Below, in pieces: positions 43,511 to 52,480 of a stretch of DNA of 64,000 nucleotides. How positions within the stretch are numbered: position 1 is the first letter of the stretch; each line of letters opens with the position of its first letter. The stretch covers positions 62,001 to 126,000 of the forward strand of contig CANLNQ010000017.1 in the NCBI GenBank assembly GCA_947492525.1, in the 5' to 3' direction. Below the pieces are notes generated by a model. The model worked only from the letters and a program-made list of their open reading frames with translations. It did no database searches and was not told the DNA's origin. The position numbers and the translations under genes were made by a program. This stretch comes from an uncultured Granulosicoccus sp. (GTDB lineage Bacteria > Pseudomonadota > Gammaproteobacteria > Granulosicoccales > Granulosicoccaceae).

Positions 43511-44485
43511 ATGAAGCTTGACCTCAAGATCATTCTCTTTACAGCGACCACCTTGGTCGTCCCGACTTTCACACAGGCCGCGGACTACTTGTCAATCGGC
43601 TCCTGCCCCGTAACCTGTACCGCCTACACCTGGTCGGCAGGTATCGCCGATGTGATCAACAAGAACGTGGAGGGCGTGCAAGCTACGGCCGAAGAAACCA
43701 AAGGCTATGTAGCCAATATCGCTTTGATGCAAGGTGGGGAAATGGAAGCCTCGATGGCAACGTCCTTGTCCGCCTATGAAGCTTATACGGCCACTGGGAA
43801 CTACGAAGGCTCGGAGGCCGGCAAGGTCATGGCCTGGATGTCGATTGCACCGGTTGCCATGCACATCATTGCGCTTGAAGATGGGCCTGTGAACTCGATT
43901 GAAGACCTCAAAGGCAAGCGCATTGGCATGGGCCAGCCGGGTGGCGTTTCCATGCTTGATGCAAACGCACTGATGTCCAAGGTCGCTGGTGAGGATTTTG
44001 AACCTTTCCGGGTTCGCCTGGGCGATATGGTTGACATGCTGAGTGACGGCAACATCGACGCTGCGTTGTGGAACGGGTCTTTCCCACTTGCCCCGTTGAT
44101 CAAGCTGAGTGCGCAGCGCGATCTGAAGCTTATTCCCGTCGAAGACGACTTTCTTGATGCCCTGCGTGCGGATTATCCACCCTACTTCCGGCTGTCCATT
44201 CCGAGCGGCACCTATGAAGATGTCAAAGACGACACCCCAACGTACGGGCTGGCGAACGGACTGGTAATTCTGGCTGACGTACCCGAAGAACGGGTCTACC
44301 AGATGACCAAGGCGATTTTCGAAAATCTAGACGCTCTGGCAGGAGTACATCACGCGTTCAGCAGAGTGTCCGCAGACACAATCCTCAACGGCTTTGGTTC
44401 TCCGTTGCACCCTGGTGCATTACGCTACTACCGCGAAATCAATGTGCCAGGTATCGAGGAGTTCGTCACCAGAACGGGGGGCTGA
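43511..44485 (+). CDS. TAXI-family TRAP solute-binding protein
   Basis: 324 aa periplasmic protein. Seen: signal peptide (LKIILFTATTLVVPTFTQA, cleavage before ADY), then SIGSCPVTCTAYTWSAGIADVINKN and DLKGKRIGMGQPGGVSMLDANALM, the TAXI-type pattern. GGAGGGAG lies 10 bases before ATG 43511. It pairs with the fused permease just upstream. The ligand is unknown, but the sulfatase downstream suggests a sulfated compound. Confidence 0.92.
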   Translation: MKLDLKIILFTATTLVVPTFTQAADYLSIGSCPVTCTAYTWSAGIADVINKNVEGVQATAEETKGYVANIALMQGGEMEASMATSLSAYEAYTATGNYEGSEAGKVMAWMSIAPVAMHIIALEDGPVNSIEDLKGKRIGMGQPGGVSMLDANALMSKVAGEDFEPFRVRLGDMVDMLSDGNIDAALWNGSFPLAPLIKLSAQRDLKLIPVEDDFLDALRADYPPYFRLSIPSGTYEDVKDDTPTYGLANGLVILADVPEERVYQMTKAIFENLDALAGVHHAFSRVSADTILNGFGSPLHPGALRYYREINVPGIEEFVTRTGG

Positions 44486-44499
44486 TTCGTCACCTCCGC

Positions 44500-44540
44500 C
44501 CTTCGGTTCGCCTCAGTTGCGCGGGCCGAAGGTAAATTTT
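44500..44540 (+). terminator. Possible attenuating hairpin
   Basis: CCTTCGG (44500-44506) and CCGAAGG (44526-44532) can pair, followed by the T-rich run TAAATTTTC. It lies between the TAXI gene and the sulfatase gene and may lower sulfatase expression relative to the transporter. The 19-base loop makes it weak. Confidence 0.35.
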
Positions 44541-44559
44541 CAATAATCAGGATTCTGCC

Positions 44560-46128
44560 ATGTCTCGCCCGAATATCCTTGTCATCCAAGCCGATCAGAT
44601 GACTGCCCTGTGCCTGTCTGCCTATGGCAAACCTTACGCCATTACGCCGAACATCGACAAGATGACCAGGAACGGAACAACTTTTACCAACAGCTATTGC
44701 AACAATCCGGTTTGCGGTCCGTCAAGGGCGTCGATGATGACCGGTCGATTGCCGTCTGATGTTGGCGTATTCGACAATGGCGCGGAATTTCTGCCGTCAG
44801 AGCCGACCTTCGCGCACTACTTGCGCACGCTTGGCTACAAGACGACACTTTCCGGCAAGATGCATTTTGTGGGCCCTGATCAACTTCATGGATTCGAGGA
44901 GCGCTTGACCACGGATATCTACCCATCCGACTTTGCCTGGACTGCAGATTGGGATCAGACAGACGAACCCTATGCTCCTTCAGTCATGAGTCTTCTGAGC
45001 GTAGTCGAGGCTGGGCATTGCGAGCGAAATCTCCAAATCGATTACGACGAGGAAGTGTTCAGCGCCGCCAGGCAAGAGATGTACAACCACGCGCGATCGA
45101 CTGATGACAGGCCATTCATGCTGCATGTCTCTTTCACGCAACCTCACAACCCATTCGTCGCTGGCAAGAAGTATTGGGACATGTATGAGGGCATCGACAT
45201 CCCGGAACCCGAAGTCGCGCATATACCCTATGAAGACCGCGACCCCTGGGCGCAGAGGTATTTCCTGACCATCCGGCAGGACGAGTTCGATATCACGCCG
45301 GAGCAACTCTACAACGCGCGTCGTGGCTACTTCGCGATGGTCACTCATTTCGATGAGTTGATTGGGGGCCTGGTAGAGACGCTTGAAAGCATTGGTCAGT
45401 TGGACAATACCTATATCTTCATTACATCAGACCATGGTGAAATGCTGGGTGAACGAGGTATGTGGTTCAAGTTCAACCCTTACGAGGCATCGGTCCGGGT
45501 ACCACTGATTGCACAGGGTCCCAAACTGAAAGCCGGCCACCGGGAAGACGCGCTGGTCTCGCTGGTTGACTTGCTGCCGACCTTTGTGGACATTGCAAGC
45601 GATGGAAAATTCGATAGCTATGTAGCCCCTCATGACGGGCGCAGCCTGTTCGATTTACCTGCTCGTGGAAGCGCTGACGACAAGATATTCATTGAATTCA
45701 ACGGCGAAGGCCTCTATGCCCCCGCACTGATCATGATCAAGGGTAACCTGAAACTGGTACACAGCCGGACCGATCCGAAGATGCTCTTTGATCTTGAAAA
45801 AGACCCGCTTGAATTGGTCAATTTGTCGGAAGATCCCGCTTATCAGGACGCCATGAACGCGATGTTTGCCGAAATGCACGCACGCTGGGATGAAGATGAT
45901 CTCGACCAGCGTATCAGGACATCACAGCGCAAACGTATCTTCGTTCAGAACGCCATGAAGCACGGCCGCTTTCCATCGTGGGACTTTGGACCGGCTTATG
46001 ATCCATCGAAGGTTTATGTGCGCGGTGGAAGCGATCCAAGCACAACGGCAACCAAACAGCGCGGACGCTATCCTTACGTCCCTGTTACTCCACCACAGTA
46101 TCCGAGAAATGCAAAAAAGCAAAGATAG
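44560..46128 (+). CDS. Sulfatase, choline-sulfatase (BetC)-like
   Basis: 522 aa type I sulfatase. Seen: metal-site start ILVIQADQM (Asp 12), the formylglycine motif CGPSRASMMTGR (Cys 52, converted to formylglycine), SGKMHFVGPDQLHGFEERLT and TSDHGEMLGERGMWFKFN, all typical of the choline sulfatase branch, and its C-terminal extension with FPSWDFGP. No signal peptide, so cytoplasmic. Choline-O-sulfate or another small sulfate ester brought in by the upstream TRAP system is the likely substrate; true choline specificity is not proven. No betaine-synthesis genes are nearby. Confidence 0.88.
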   Translation: MSRPNILVIQADQMTALCLSAYGKPYAITPNIDKMTRNGTTFTNSYCNNPVCGPSRASMMTGRLPSDVGVFDNGAEFLPSEPTFAHYLRTLGYKTTLSGKMHFVGPDQLHGFEERLTTDIYPSDFAWTADWDQTDEPYAPSVMSLLSVVEAGHCERNLQIDYDEEVFSAARQEMYNHARSTDDRPFMLHVSFTQPHNPFVAGKKYWDMYEGIDIPEPEVAHIPYEDRDPWAQRYFLTIRQDEFDITPEQLYNARRGYFAMVTHFDELIGGLVETLESIGQLDNTYIFITSDHGEMLGERGMWFKFNPYEASVRVPLIAQGPKLKAGHREDALVSLVDLLPTFVDIASDGKFDSYVAPHDGRSLFDLPARGSADDKIFIEFNGEGLYAPALIMIKGNLKLVHSRTDPKMLFDLEKDPLELVNLSEDPAYQDAMNAMFAEMHARWDEDDLDQRIRTSQRKRIFVQNAMKHGRFPSWDFGPAYDPSKVYVRGGSDPSTTATKQRGRYPYVPVTPPQYPRNAKKQR

Positions 46129-46989
46129 GTGCGGAGGCAATTCCTGATGATGATGGTTTTCAACTGTTGATAATGAATTTCTTGCTGTGGCGGGTTGATA
46201 CACAACGGGGACCAATTGCGTGATGAGAAATAGCATTGTTTTTGGGGTTTCAGATAGTCAGGCAGGATCTACTAATTTCATCAGTACAGCGTCCTTGCGT
46301 TCATGTGAATGGCGTGGAGTGGCGCTGATTCGACGTCATCCTCGGAGGATTCCGGGTTTAGGGAGAGGGTAGCTATACTGATGGTTGAGGGTCTTAGCTG
46401 CATTGCTATAATTATTGCATCGATGATCATCCATCAGGGTGAGAGATCCGCTCGCTCTGATTTACGACAAGCCACGGGAAAGACGACGCCCCTTTCTGTT
46501 TATCGACAGTAAAGGAAAAGCTACCGATACGAGGTCAGGCTAGTTCAACCCACGGATGAAGTCGCGGCGTGGCGCGACTTATCCTTAGTCCCTCGATTTG
46601 CGTCTAATTTCAAATGACCTGCGACTACCGGCTAGTTTTTGGAGCGGTCGTTCCCATTCGGCATAAAACAACGGTTTACAACGATCCATGTTTACGGAGT
46701 ATGCAGCTTCGGGTCGGCGATCCTGTCTCTCTGTCCGAGCCTTGATGGCAAACTGTATCCTACGAACACCCATTAATGAGATCCATCCGCGGCCGGCTTC
46801 GACGTTGGGACTTACCAGGGTTCCGCCCGTAGGCTACAGTACCTTCGGTACTAAAGGCGATGCTCTGCGCTTCTGACCCCTCACCCACTTTCATCCGCCG
46901 ATCGCCCGCTGCGCAAACTAAGGTCTCCAGACTTCCCCCGGTTTCGTGGACATCCTCTTAGAGCGACAATGGAGTTCAGAGGTGTCCTA
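46129..46989. other. Region without recognised genes, next to IS remnant
   Basis: About 860 bp between the sulfatase and the decayed IS. Short frames (for example 46688-46876) have no supporting ribosome site. Its place beside the IS remnant and its AT-richer left part suggest mobile-element debris, but I recognise no specific element. Confidence 0.35.
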
Positions 46990-47292
46990 TGGAAGAAGTC
47001 AAAAAGCAAGAGAGCACGGCGTAATTTCACCGCCGAGTACAAACTGAATGTAGTCGATCTAGTGACTCAAGGTGAGAAGTCTGTCAACGAGATCAGCCGG
47101 GATCTGGACCTGTCTGAAGCAGTTGTCAGATGCTGAATCAAGTTGGCAGAGCAAAGTGACAAGGGTAGTCTGGTGGCGCACGAGGCCGAGAGCGAAGAGC
47201 TCAGGCGATTGCGGGCCGAGATCCGTGAGCTGAAGCAGGAGCGCGAAATCCTGATAAAGGCGGCGGCCTTCTTCGCCAAGGAGTCGACATGA
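46990..47292 (+). pseudogene. IS3-family transposase orfA, broken
   Basis: The frame encodes the usual small HTH protein: RRNFTAEYKLNVVDLVTQG, then a leucine-zipper-like tail LRRLRAEIRELKQEREILIK. A TGA at about 47134 interrupts it where family members have a conserved Trp (VRCxIK). No clear ATG opens the frame. Its end overlaps orfB by ATGA, as in intact elements. Confidence 0.8.
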
Positions 47293-48186
47293 GGTTGGCC
47301 TTTGTCGATGCGGAGAAGGCCAATTTCAGTGTCGCCCTGTTATGCCGTACCTTGAAGGTATCGCGCACCGGTTACTACGCCTGGTTATCAAGACCTGCCA
47401 GCCAGCATGAGCTCGACGATAGAGCGCTGCTGGCACAGATTCGCCGTATCTTCGAGAGCAGTCGCCGAACCTATGGCAGCCCGCGTGTCCACCGTCAGTT
47501 ACAGAGTAATGGCACCGTGGTTGGCCACAACCGGGTTGCCCGGCTGATGCGTGAAAACAATCTGGCCGTGAAGCCGCGCAAGGGGTATCGCAATACCACC
47601 GACCGAAACGAGTCTCACCCGGTGGCGCCCAACGTGATCCAGCGCGATTTCGCAGCCATCGAGCCCGGGCGCAAATGGGTTGGCGACGTCACTGCTGTCG
47701 CCACCGACGAGGGCTGGTTGTATGTCGCTCCCATGATAGACCTGTTCAATCGGGAAGTGATCGGCCTGGCCTGCGGTGAGAAGAACAATCAGAACCTGAC
47801 GCTGAAAGCGCTGGAGGCTGCCATCGCGATGCACGGCGCCCCTGAGGGGCTGATACACCACTCGCACCGGGGTAGTACCCGTACGCGAGCAGCTATCGAA
47901 AGAGCCTTGGGATGCACGGCATCATCTGTAGCATGAGCCGCAAGGGCATTTTGGGGACAGTGCCGTGGCTGAAAGCTTCTTTACGACGTTTGAGAAAAAG
48001 CTGATATACCGTCAAAACTTCGCGACTCGTGCGGAGGGTGAAGAGGCCATGTTCGAATACGTGGAAGTGTTCTACAATCGGATCAGGCTGCATTCTAGCA
48101 ATGGCTGCTGCCATACTGCTGGATTTCAACATGATAATACAAAGGTGGCATACTCAACTTATTCAGGCGTCTATGAAACTGGGTAA
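47289..48186 (+). pseudogene. IS3-family transposase orfB (DDE), frameshifted
   Basis: rve-type integrase catalytic protein. Intact N-part: YGSPRVHRQLQ, then WVGDVTAVAT (first catalytic Asp). The second catalytic Asp is replaced: HHSHRGS instead of HHSDRGS. Two frameshifts follow, near 47911 and near 47950; the C-terminal piece from 47965 (AESFFTTFEKKLIYRQNF, with the catalytic Glu, and FYNRIRLHSSNG) is in another frame. The element cannot transpose by itself. Confidence 0.88.
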
Positions 48187-48436
48187 AGACCAATCTGACT
48201 TTTCCCTACATGCGCTGCCGCTCCGATCATGAAAAGTAAATCGTAGGCTAACGCGATACTCCCAAACGATGGCAGTGGGCATTGATGACAATCCGCCAAG
48301 GCGGATTCATGTTGCTGCGAGCGCTCTGTCAGTAAGCGGTACAAAGGTGCAGCAACGCCTGCCATTGCCCGGATGGGCCACATGGCAGGCGCGGAGCGAA
48401 GGTACGACTCATTATCGGTGCGAATAGCTCTACCGT

Positions 48437-50638
48437 TCAATCCAGATACGGCAGTATCTTGTCAAGTGTTGCCGGATACTCCCGGACTCGTGCACCACTT
48501 GCATTGTAAATCGCGTTGACGACCGCCGCAGCGGCACCACAGATCCCGAGTTCCCCGATACCCTTCGCCTGAATGGGGCTGGCATGATCATCACGCTCAT
48601 CGAGCAGAATCACGTCCAGTTGCGGCACGTCCAGATTGACCGGCACATGGTACTCACCCAGATCACGGTTGACGATATGTCCGTCGCGAGGGTCATGCAA
48701 CAGCTCTTCCGTCAACGCCATGCCGATACCGAAGATCATGCCTCCATAACATTGGGAGCGTGCGGTTTTCTCATTGAGTATGCGACCGGCACTGAACACC
48801 CCCAGCATACGCTGCACCCGTGTCTCACCGGTCGTTGCGTTGACAGCGACTTCGGCAAAATGCGCACCGAATGTTGCCTGCCGTACATTCTCACTGGTCT
48901 CGCCCGGTTCGATGATGCCAACGGCTTGCAGGCTTTCACCGCCGAGAAGTTCAACTAGGTCGTGACTCCTGTTACGCACGATCGCCTGACCGTCCTTCAG
49001 AGTCAAGTCTGCACTCTGGCAGTCCAGTTTCCGGCAGAGCTGTTCACGCAGGTCCTCACAGGCAAGGAAAACGGACGAGCCGGACGAGGACGCGCCCCAG
49101 GATCCACCGGAACCAGACGCACTGGGCAGATCCGTGTCACCAAGACGTGTCTCGACACGATTCATCGGCACGCCAAGCATCTCACCGGCTATCTGCGTCA
49201 AGATGGTATAGCTGCCAGTACCGATATCAGTCATGTCGGTCTCGACGATGACAGAACCGTCGGCCGATAAAGTGACTTTCGCTTCCGATTGCATCAGCAC
49301 ATTGACACGCGCCGCCGAGGCCATGCCCATGCCTATCAGCCATTCACCCTCGCGTACCTGACCCGGTACTGGCTGACGTTTCTCCCAACCGAATGCTTCC
49401 GCCCCTTGCTTCAACGCCTGCCGGAACTTGCGGGAAGAGAAAGAGACATCCTGTTCGGGGTCCTTTTCCGGAATGTTCAATAGACGCAGTTCAAGCGGAT
49501 CGATGCCCGCAGCCTCAGCCAGTTCATCCATGGCATTTTCAAGGGCCGTGACACCGACAGCCTCCCCGGGCGCTCGTACCGAGCCGGCGCAGGTCTTGTT
49601 CAACCGTGCCACTTCCAGACCGATCCGCCGATTCTCGCCACCGTAAATGAAATGAGTAGCCTGACCTACCGGCTCGGCGAATGTCTCATCAGGCAGATTG
49701 GACACCAGGCTGACATGGCTCAATCCGGTCAAAACGCCGTCCTTGTCAGCCGCCAACTGGAAATGCTGGCGCGTTTCGGAACGTCGCATGACGGCTTCGA
49801 ACACCTGTTGACGGGACAAGGTCACGCACACCGCGCGTTGCAGCTCCTTCGCCGCGATGGCGGCAGCAACCGCTTCCGGCGCAATACCCAGCTTGGAGCC
49901 GAAACCACCACCTACATATCTGGAGATGATCCGCACCTGCTCCGCATCGATGCCCAGTGAATCAGCCAATTCGTTGCGGTTGTACTTGAGCATCTGGTAG
50001 CTGCCGTACAGTGTCAGCTGGTTTTCTTCCCACTGAGCAATGGCACAGTGCGGCTCCATTGCCGCGCTGTTGTGGCCCGGTGTACGGTAAACCTGATCAA
50101 CCGTGAAAGCGGCCTCCTGCATGGCCTGATCCACGTCCCCCTGGCTGAACTGTTTCTCGTCCGGTTTCTCCGTTTGCGCATCGGACGCCTCAGGGTCAAT
50201 CGCAACTGACTCATCTGCGTCATACTCTATCGACAGAGACTGGGCCCCATGACGCGCACCCTCGAATGATTCGGCGACCACCAATGCAATGGGCTGCCCA
50301 AGGTACACTACATCCTTGGCACCTTGCACGGGTGCTTCGTTTGCCGTACCTTGCGCAGGATTGCGTAACAACCTGTCATCATCGATAACCGCCAGCACCC
50401 CGTCCATAGCCAGAACCGCTGCCTTGTCGATAGAAAGAATCTTCCCCTTGGCGAAAGGCGCACGCACCAGTACCCCGTATGCCTGATCAGCAACTGCCCA
50501 TTCATGCGCGTAGGTGGCAGTGCCGCTGACTTTCAGGTGTCCTTCAGTCCGATCCAGTGGCTTGCCGATCAGCCCCTGTGCCATGTCATCCAGTCGACGA
50601 CGCGTATCAGGCTCGTCCATGCTCATTCTGGCGCTCAT
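48437..50638 (-). CDS. paoC: Molybdenum-cofactor aldehyde oxidoreductase large subunit (PaoC/YagR type)
   Basis: 733 aa catalytic subunit of the xanthine oxidase family. Seen: [15 protein letters not shown], the cofactor-binding segments [19 protein letters not shown] and [20 protein letters not shown], and the terminal [19 protein letters not shown] with the active-site Glu. No Tat signal in this subunit. It overlaps the FAD subunit gene by ATGA. In E. coli PaoABC oxidises aromatic aldehydes in the periplasm; the substrate here is unknown. Bases 49072-49331 are the source of the fragment at 39184-39443. Confidence 0.92.
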   Translation of the reverse strand: MSARMSMDEPDTRRRLDDMAQGLIGKPLDRTEGHLKVSGTATYAHEWAVADQAYGVLVRAPFAKGKILSIDKAAVLAMDGVLAVIDDDRLLRNPAQGTANEAPVQGAKDVVYLGQPIALVVAESFEGARHGAQSLSIEYDADESVAIDPEASDAQTEKPDEKQFSQGDVDQAMQEAAFTVDQVYRTPGHNSAAMEPHCAIAQWEENQLTLYGSYQMLKYNRNELADSLGIDAEQVRIISRYVGGGFGSKLGIAPEAVAAAIAAKELQRAVCVTLSRQQVFEAVMRRSETRQHFQLAADKDGVLTGLSHVSLVSNLPDETFAEPVGQATHFIYGGENRRIGLEVARLNKTCAGSVRAPGEAVGVTALENAMDELAEAAGIDPLELRLLNIPEKDPEQDVSFSSRKFRQALKQGAEAFGWEKRQPVPGQVREGEWLIGMGMASAARVNVLMQSEAKVTLSADGSVIVETDMTDIGTGSYTILTQIAGEMLGVPMNRVETRLGDTDLPSASGSGGSWGASSSGSSVFLACEDLREQLCRKLDCQSADLTLKDGQAIVRNRSHDLVELLGGESLQAVGIIEPGETSENVRQATFGAHFAEVAVNATTGETRVQRMLGVFSAGRILNEKTARSQCYGGMIFGIGMALTEELLHDPRDGHIVNRDLGEYHVPVNLDVPQLDVILLDERDDHASPIQAKGIGELGICGAAAAVVNAIYNASGARVREYPATLDKILPYLD

Positions 50639-51630
50639 GCATCACCCCCGAAATTTGCGGCTTCGCTGAGCACAGCCACCAATGTGCGTTTCAACAACGG
50701 TATCTTGAAGTCATTTCCGCCGTGCCCCTGAGCCTCCTCAAGCAGACGATCGGCAGCTTTTTCGAACAACTGCCTGGAAGGGGTTTGACCGAGCAGCATG
50801 GCTTCGACCTCCGTGTCTCGCCAGGGCCTGGGCGCAATCCCCCCAAAACTCAAACCTACGTGTGAAAACGTGCCCGACCGGATCTGTGTCACCGCGGCCA
50901 CAGAGGTGAGTGCGAACGCATAGGAGGCTCGGTCACGCACCTTGCGATACGCCTGATAGCTGTCTTCGACAGGTGCTGGCAGGTGTACGGCTGTTATCAG
51001 TTCACCACTTTCGAGCTGGTTTTCACGCTGTGGTGTGGTACCCGGCAGACAGTAGAAGTCCTGCAAGGGCACTTGCCGACGGTGGCCATCGGTCTGCTCG
51101 ATCTCTACCGTGGCACGCAGCGCCTGCATGGCCACCGCCATATCACTGGGATGTGTGGCAATGCAGTGTTCGCTGGCCCCGATGATGGCATGCAGCCGGT
51201 TCTGTCCCTGCAAGGCACTGCAACCAGTGCCCGGACTTCTCTTGTTGCAGGGGGATGCGGTGTCATAGAAATAGTAACAGCGTGTTCGCTGCAGCAGATT
51301 CCCGCCGGTTGTGGCCTTGTTGCGCAGTTGGCCAGATGCACCCGATAGCAAGGCCCGCGACAATACCGCGTAGTGCTGCCGTACCCGCGCATCGGCAGCC
51401 AGCTTACTGTTGGGCACCAGGGCGCCGATGCGCAATCCACCGTCGTCGGTTTGCTCGATGGCATTCAGATCGAGCCGATTGATATCCACCACGACATCCG
51501 GGGACAAGACTTCGAGCTTCATCAGATCCAGCAGATTGGTGCCGCCGGCAATGAAAGAAGCATTTTTTCCTGCGGCGACCGTCGTGGCCTGTTCGACCGT
51601 CTCCGCCCGCTGGTAATCGAAGCTCTTCAT
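50635..51630 (-). CDS. paoB: FAD subunit of PaoABC-type aldehyde oxidoreductase
   Basis: 331 aa CO-dehydrogenase-type FAD subunit. Seen: flavin site [16 protein letters not shown], then the extra [4Fe-4S] insertion [20 protein letters not shown] and GTGCSAL, ending in EHC, which marks the PaoB/4-hydroxybenzoyl-CoA reductase branch rather than ordinary xanthine dehydrogenase. The C-terminal domain follows ([14 protein letters not shown]). It overlaps both neighbours by ATGA. Confidence 0.93.
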   Translation of the reverse strand: MKSFDYQRAETVEQATTVAAGKNASFIAGGTNLLDLMKLEVLSPDVVVDINRLDLNAIEQTDDGGLRIGALVPNSKLAADARVRQHYAVLSRALLSGASGQLRNKATTGGNLLQRTRCYYFYDTASPCNKRSPGTGCSALQGQNRLHAIIGASEHCIATHPSDMAVAMQALRATVEIEQTDGHRRQVPLQDFYCLPGTTPQRENQLESGELITAVHLPAPVEDSYQAYRKVRDRASYAFALTSVAAVTQIRSGTFSHVGLSFGGIAPRPWRDTEVEAMLLGQTPSRQLFEKAADRLLEEAQGHGGNDFKIPLLKRTLVAVLSEAANFGGDA

Positions 51631-52133
51631 GACTTGTCACCCACTTCGATGATGGCATCGACAATGTTGGGATAGGCAGAGCAACGACACAGGTTTCCGC
51701 TCATTCGTTCGGCGATCTCGTCGGATGTCAGCTCCGGTTCGCCTACCAGAGACACCGACACATAGCTTGGCCAGCCCTCCTTGATTTCATCGAGCATTGC
51801 GGTTGCCGAGCAGATCTGGCCAGGTGTGCAATACCCACATTGAAAGCCGTCGTGCTTGACGAAAGCCTTCTGCATGGGTGACAGCGTGTCAGATCCCCCC
51901 AGGCCTTCGATTGTCGTGATCTCGTCCCCGTCATGCATGACAGCCAGGGTCAGACAACTGTTGATGCGTTTGCCGTTTACCAGCACCGTACACGCACCAC
52001 ACTGGCCGTGATCACAGCCCTTCTTGGTACCGTTCAGATGCAAGTGTTGCCGAAGAGCGTCCAGTAGCGTTGTGCGAACATCAACCGACAACTCGTGCGT
52101 TTCGCCGTTCACCTGAAGGTTCAGTGTCTGCAT
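51627..52133 (-). CDS. paoA: [2Fe-2S] subunit of PaoABC-type aldehyde oxidoreductase
   Basis: 168 aa. Seen: plant-type cluster ligands [20 protein letters not shown] followed by SC, and the second cluster in [11 protein letters not shown] and CRCSAYPNI. No Tat signal is visible, unlike E. coli PaoA, so this complex may stay in the cytoplasm. First gene of the three-gene operon; the dedicated chaperone gene (paoD/xdhC type) is not present here. Confidence 0.93.
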   Translation of the reverse strand: MQTLNLQVNGETHELSVDVRTTLLDALRQHLHLNGTKKGCDHGQCGACTVLVNGKRINSCLTLAVMHDGDEITTIEGLGGSDTLSPMQKAFVKHDGFQCGYCTPGQICSATAMLDEIKEGWPSYVSVSLVGEPELTSDEIAERMSGNLCRCSAYPNIVDAIIEVGDKS

Positions 52134-52480
52134 GGCCTGTATCTACCAGAGGTCTATGAGTCGAATGCAAACAATAGACTTGCTGGCTCAGCCGAAAATA
52201 GCCATTGAAAAATTGACGAGGGTATTGCCTTCAGGAAACTGCGCGTCCCGATCGCCGCGCGGCTGCCCGCTCCAGCACCGTCATCCATGATATGCGGCGC
52301 GCAGGCCTTCAGTGAGTTCATGCAGTCCGGCACAGGAAACTGCTCCAGGCTACAGCTCCATCAGCCGATGGCGTCCACCCTGCAGCCAGCACTTGAAACT
52401 GCACTCATGACTGCATCAGCGCTGCCCGCAGCCAACCTGCCTGATCTGCGTTTCAGACGCATGGCTGCGGGCATCTTCTC
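52134..52480. other. Intergenic, no gene recognised
   Basis: About 350 bp between the pao operon and the acylase gene, both on the minus strand. It should hold the promoter of paoA; I see no clear boxes or terminator. Confidence 0.35.

Larger units (their letters stand above)
46990..48186 (+). mobile_element. IS3-family insertion sequence remnant
   Basis: Two overlapping transposase frames in the orfA/orfB arrangement of IS3 elements, both broken (listed separately). I could not find convincing terminal inverted repeats or target duplications, so the ends given are those of the coding remnants. It lies within the island bounded by the paoC fragment and the intact pao operon. Confidence 0.85.

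Noticed and set aside
39184-49331. Integrase-type att sites at the island edges
   Set aside because: The direct repeats are an internal piece of a protein gene, there is no tRNA and no integrase gene.
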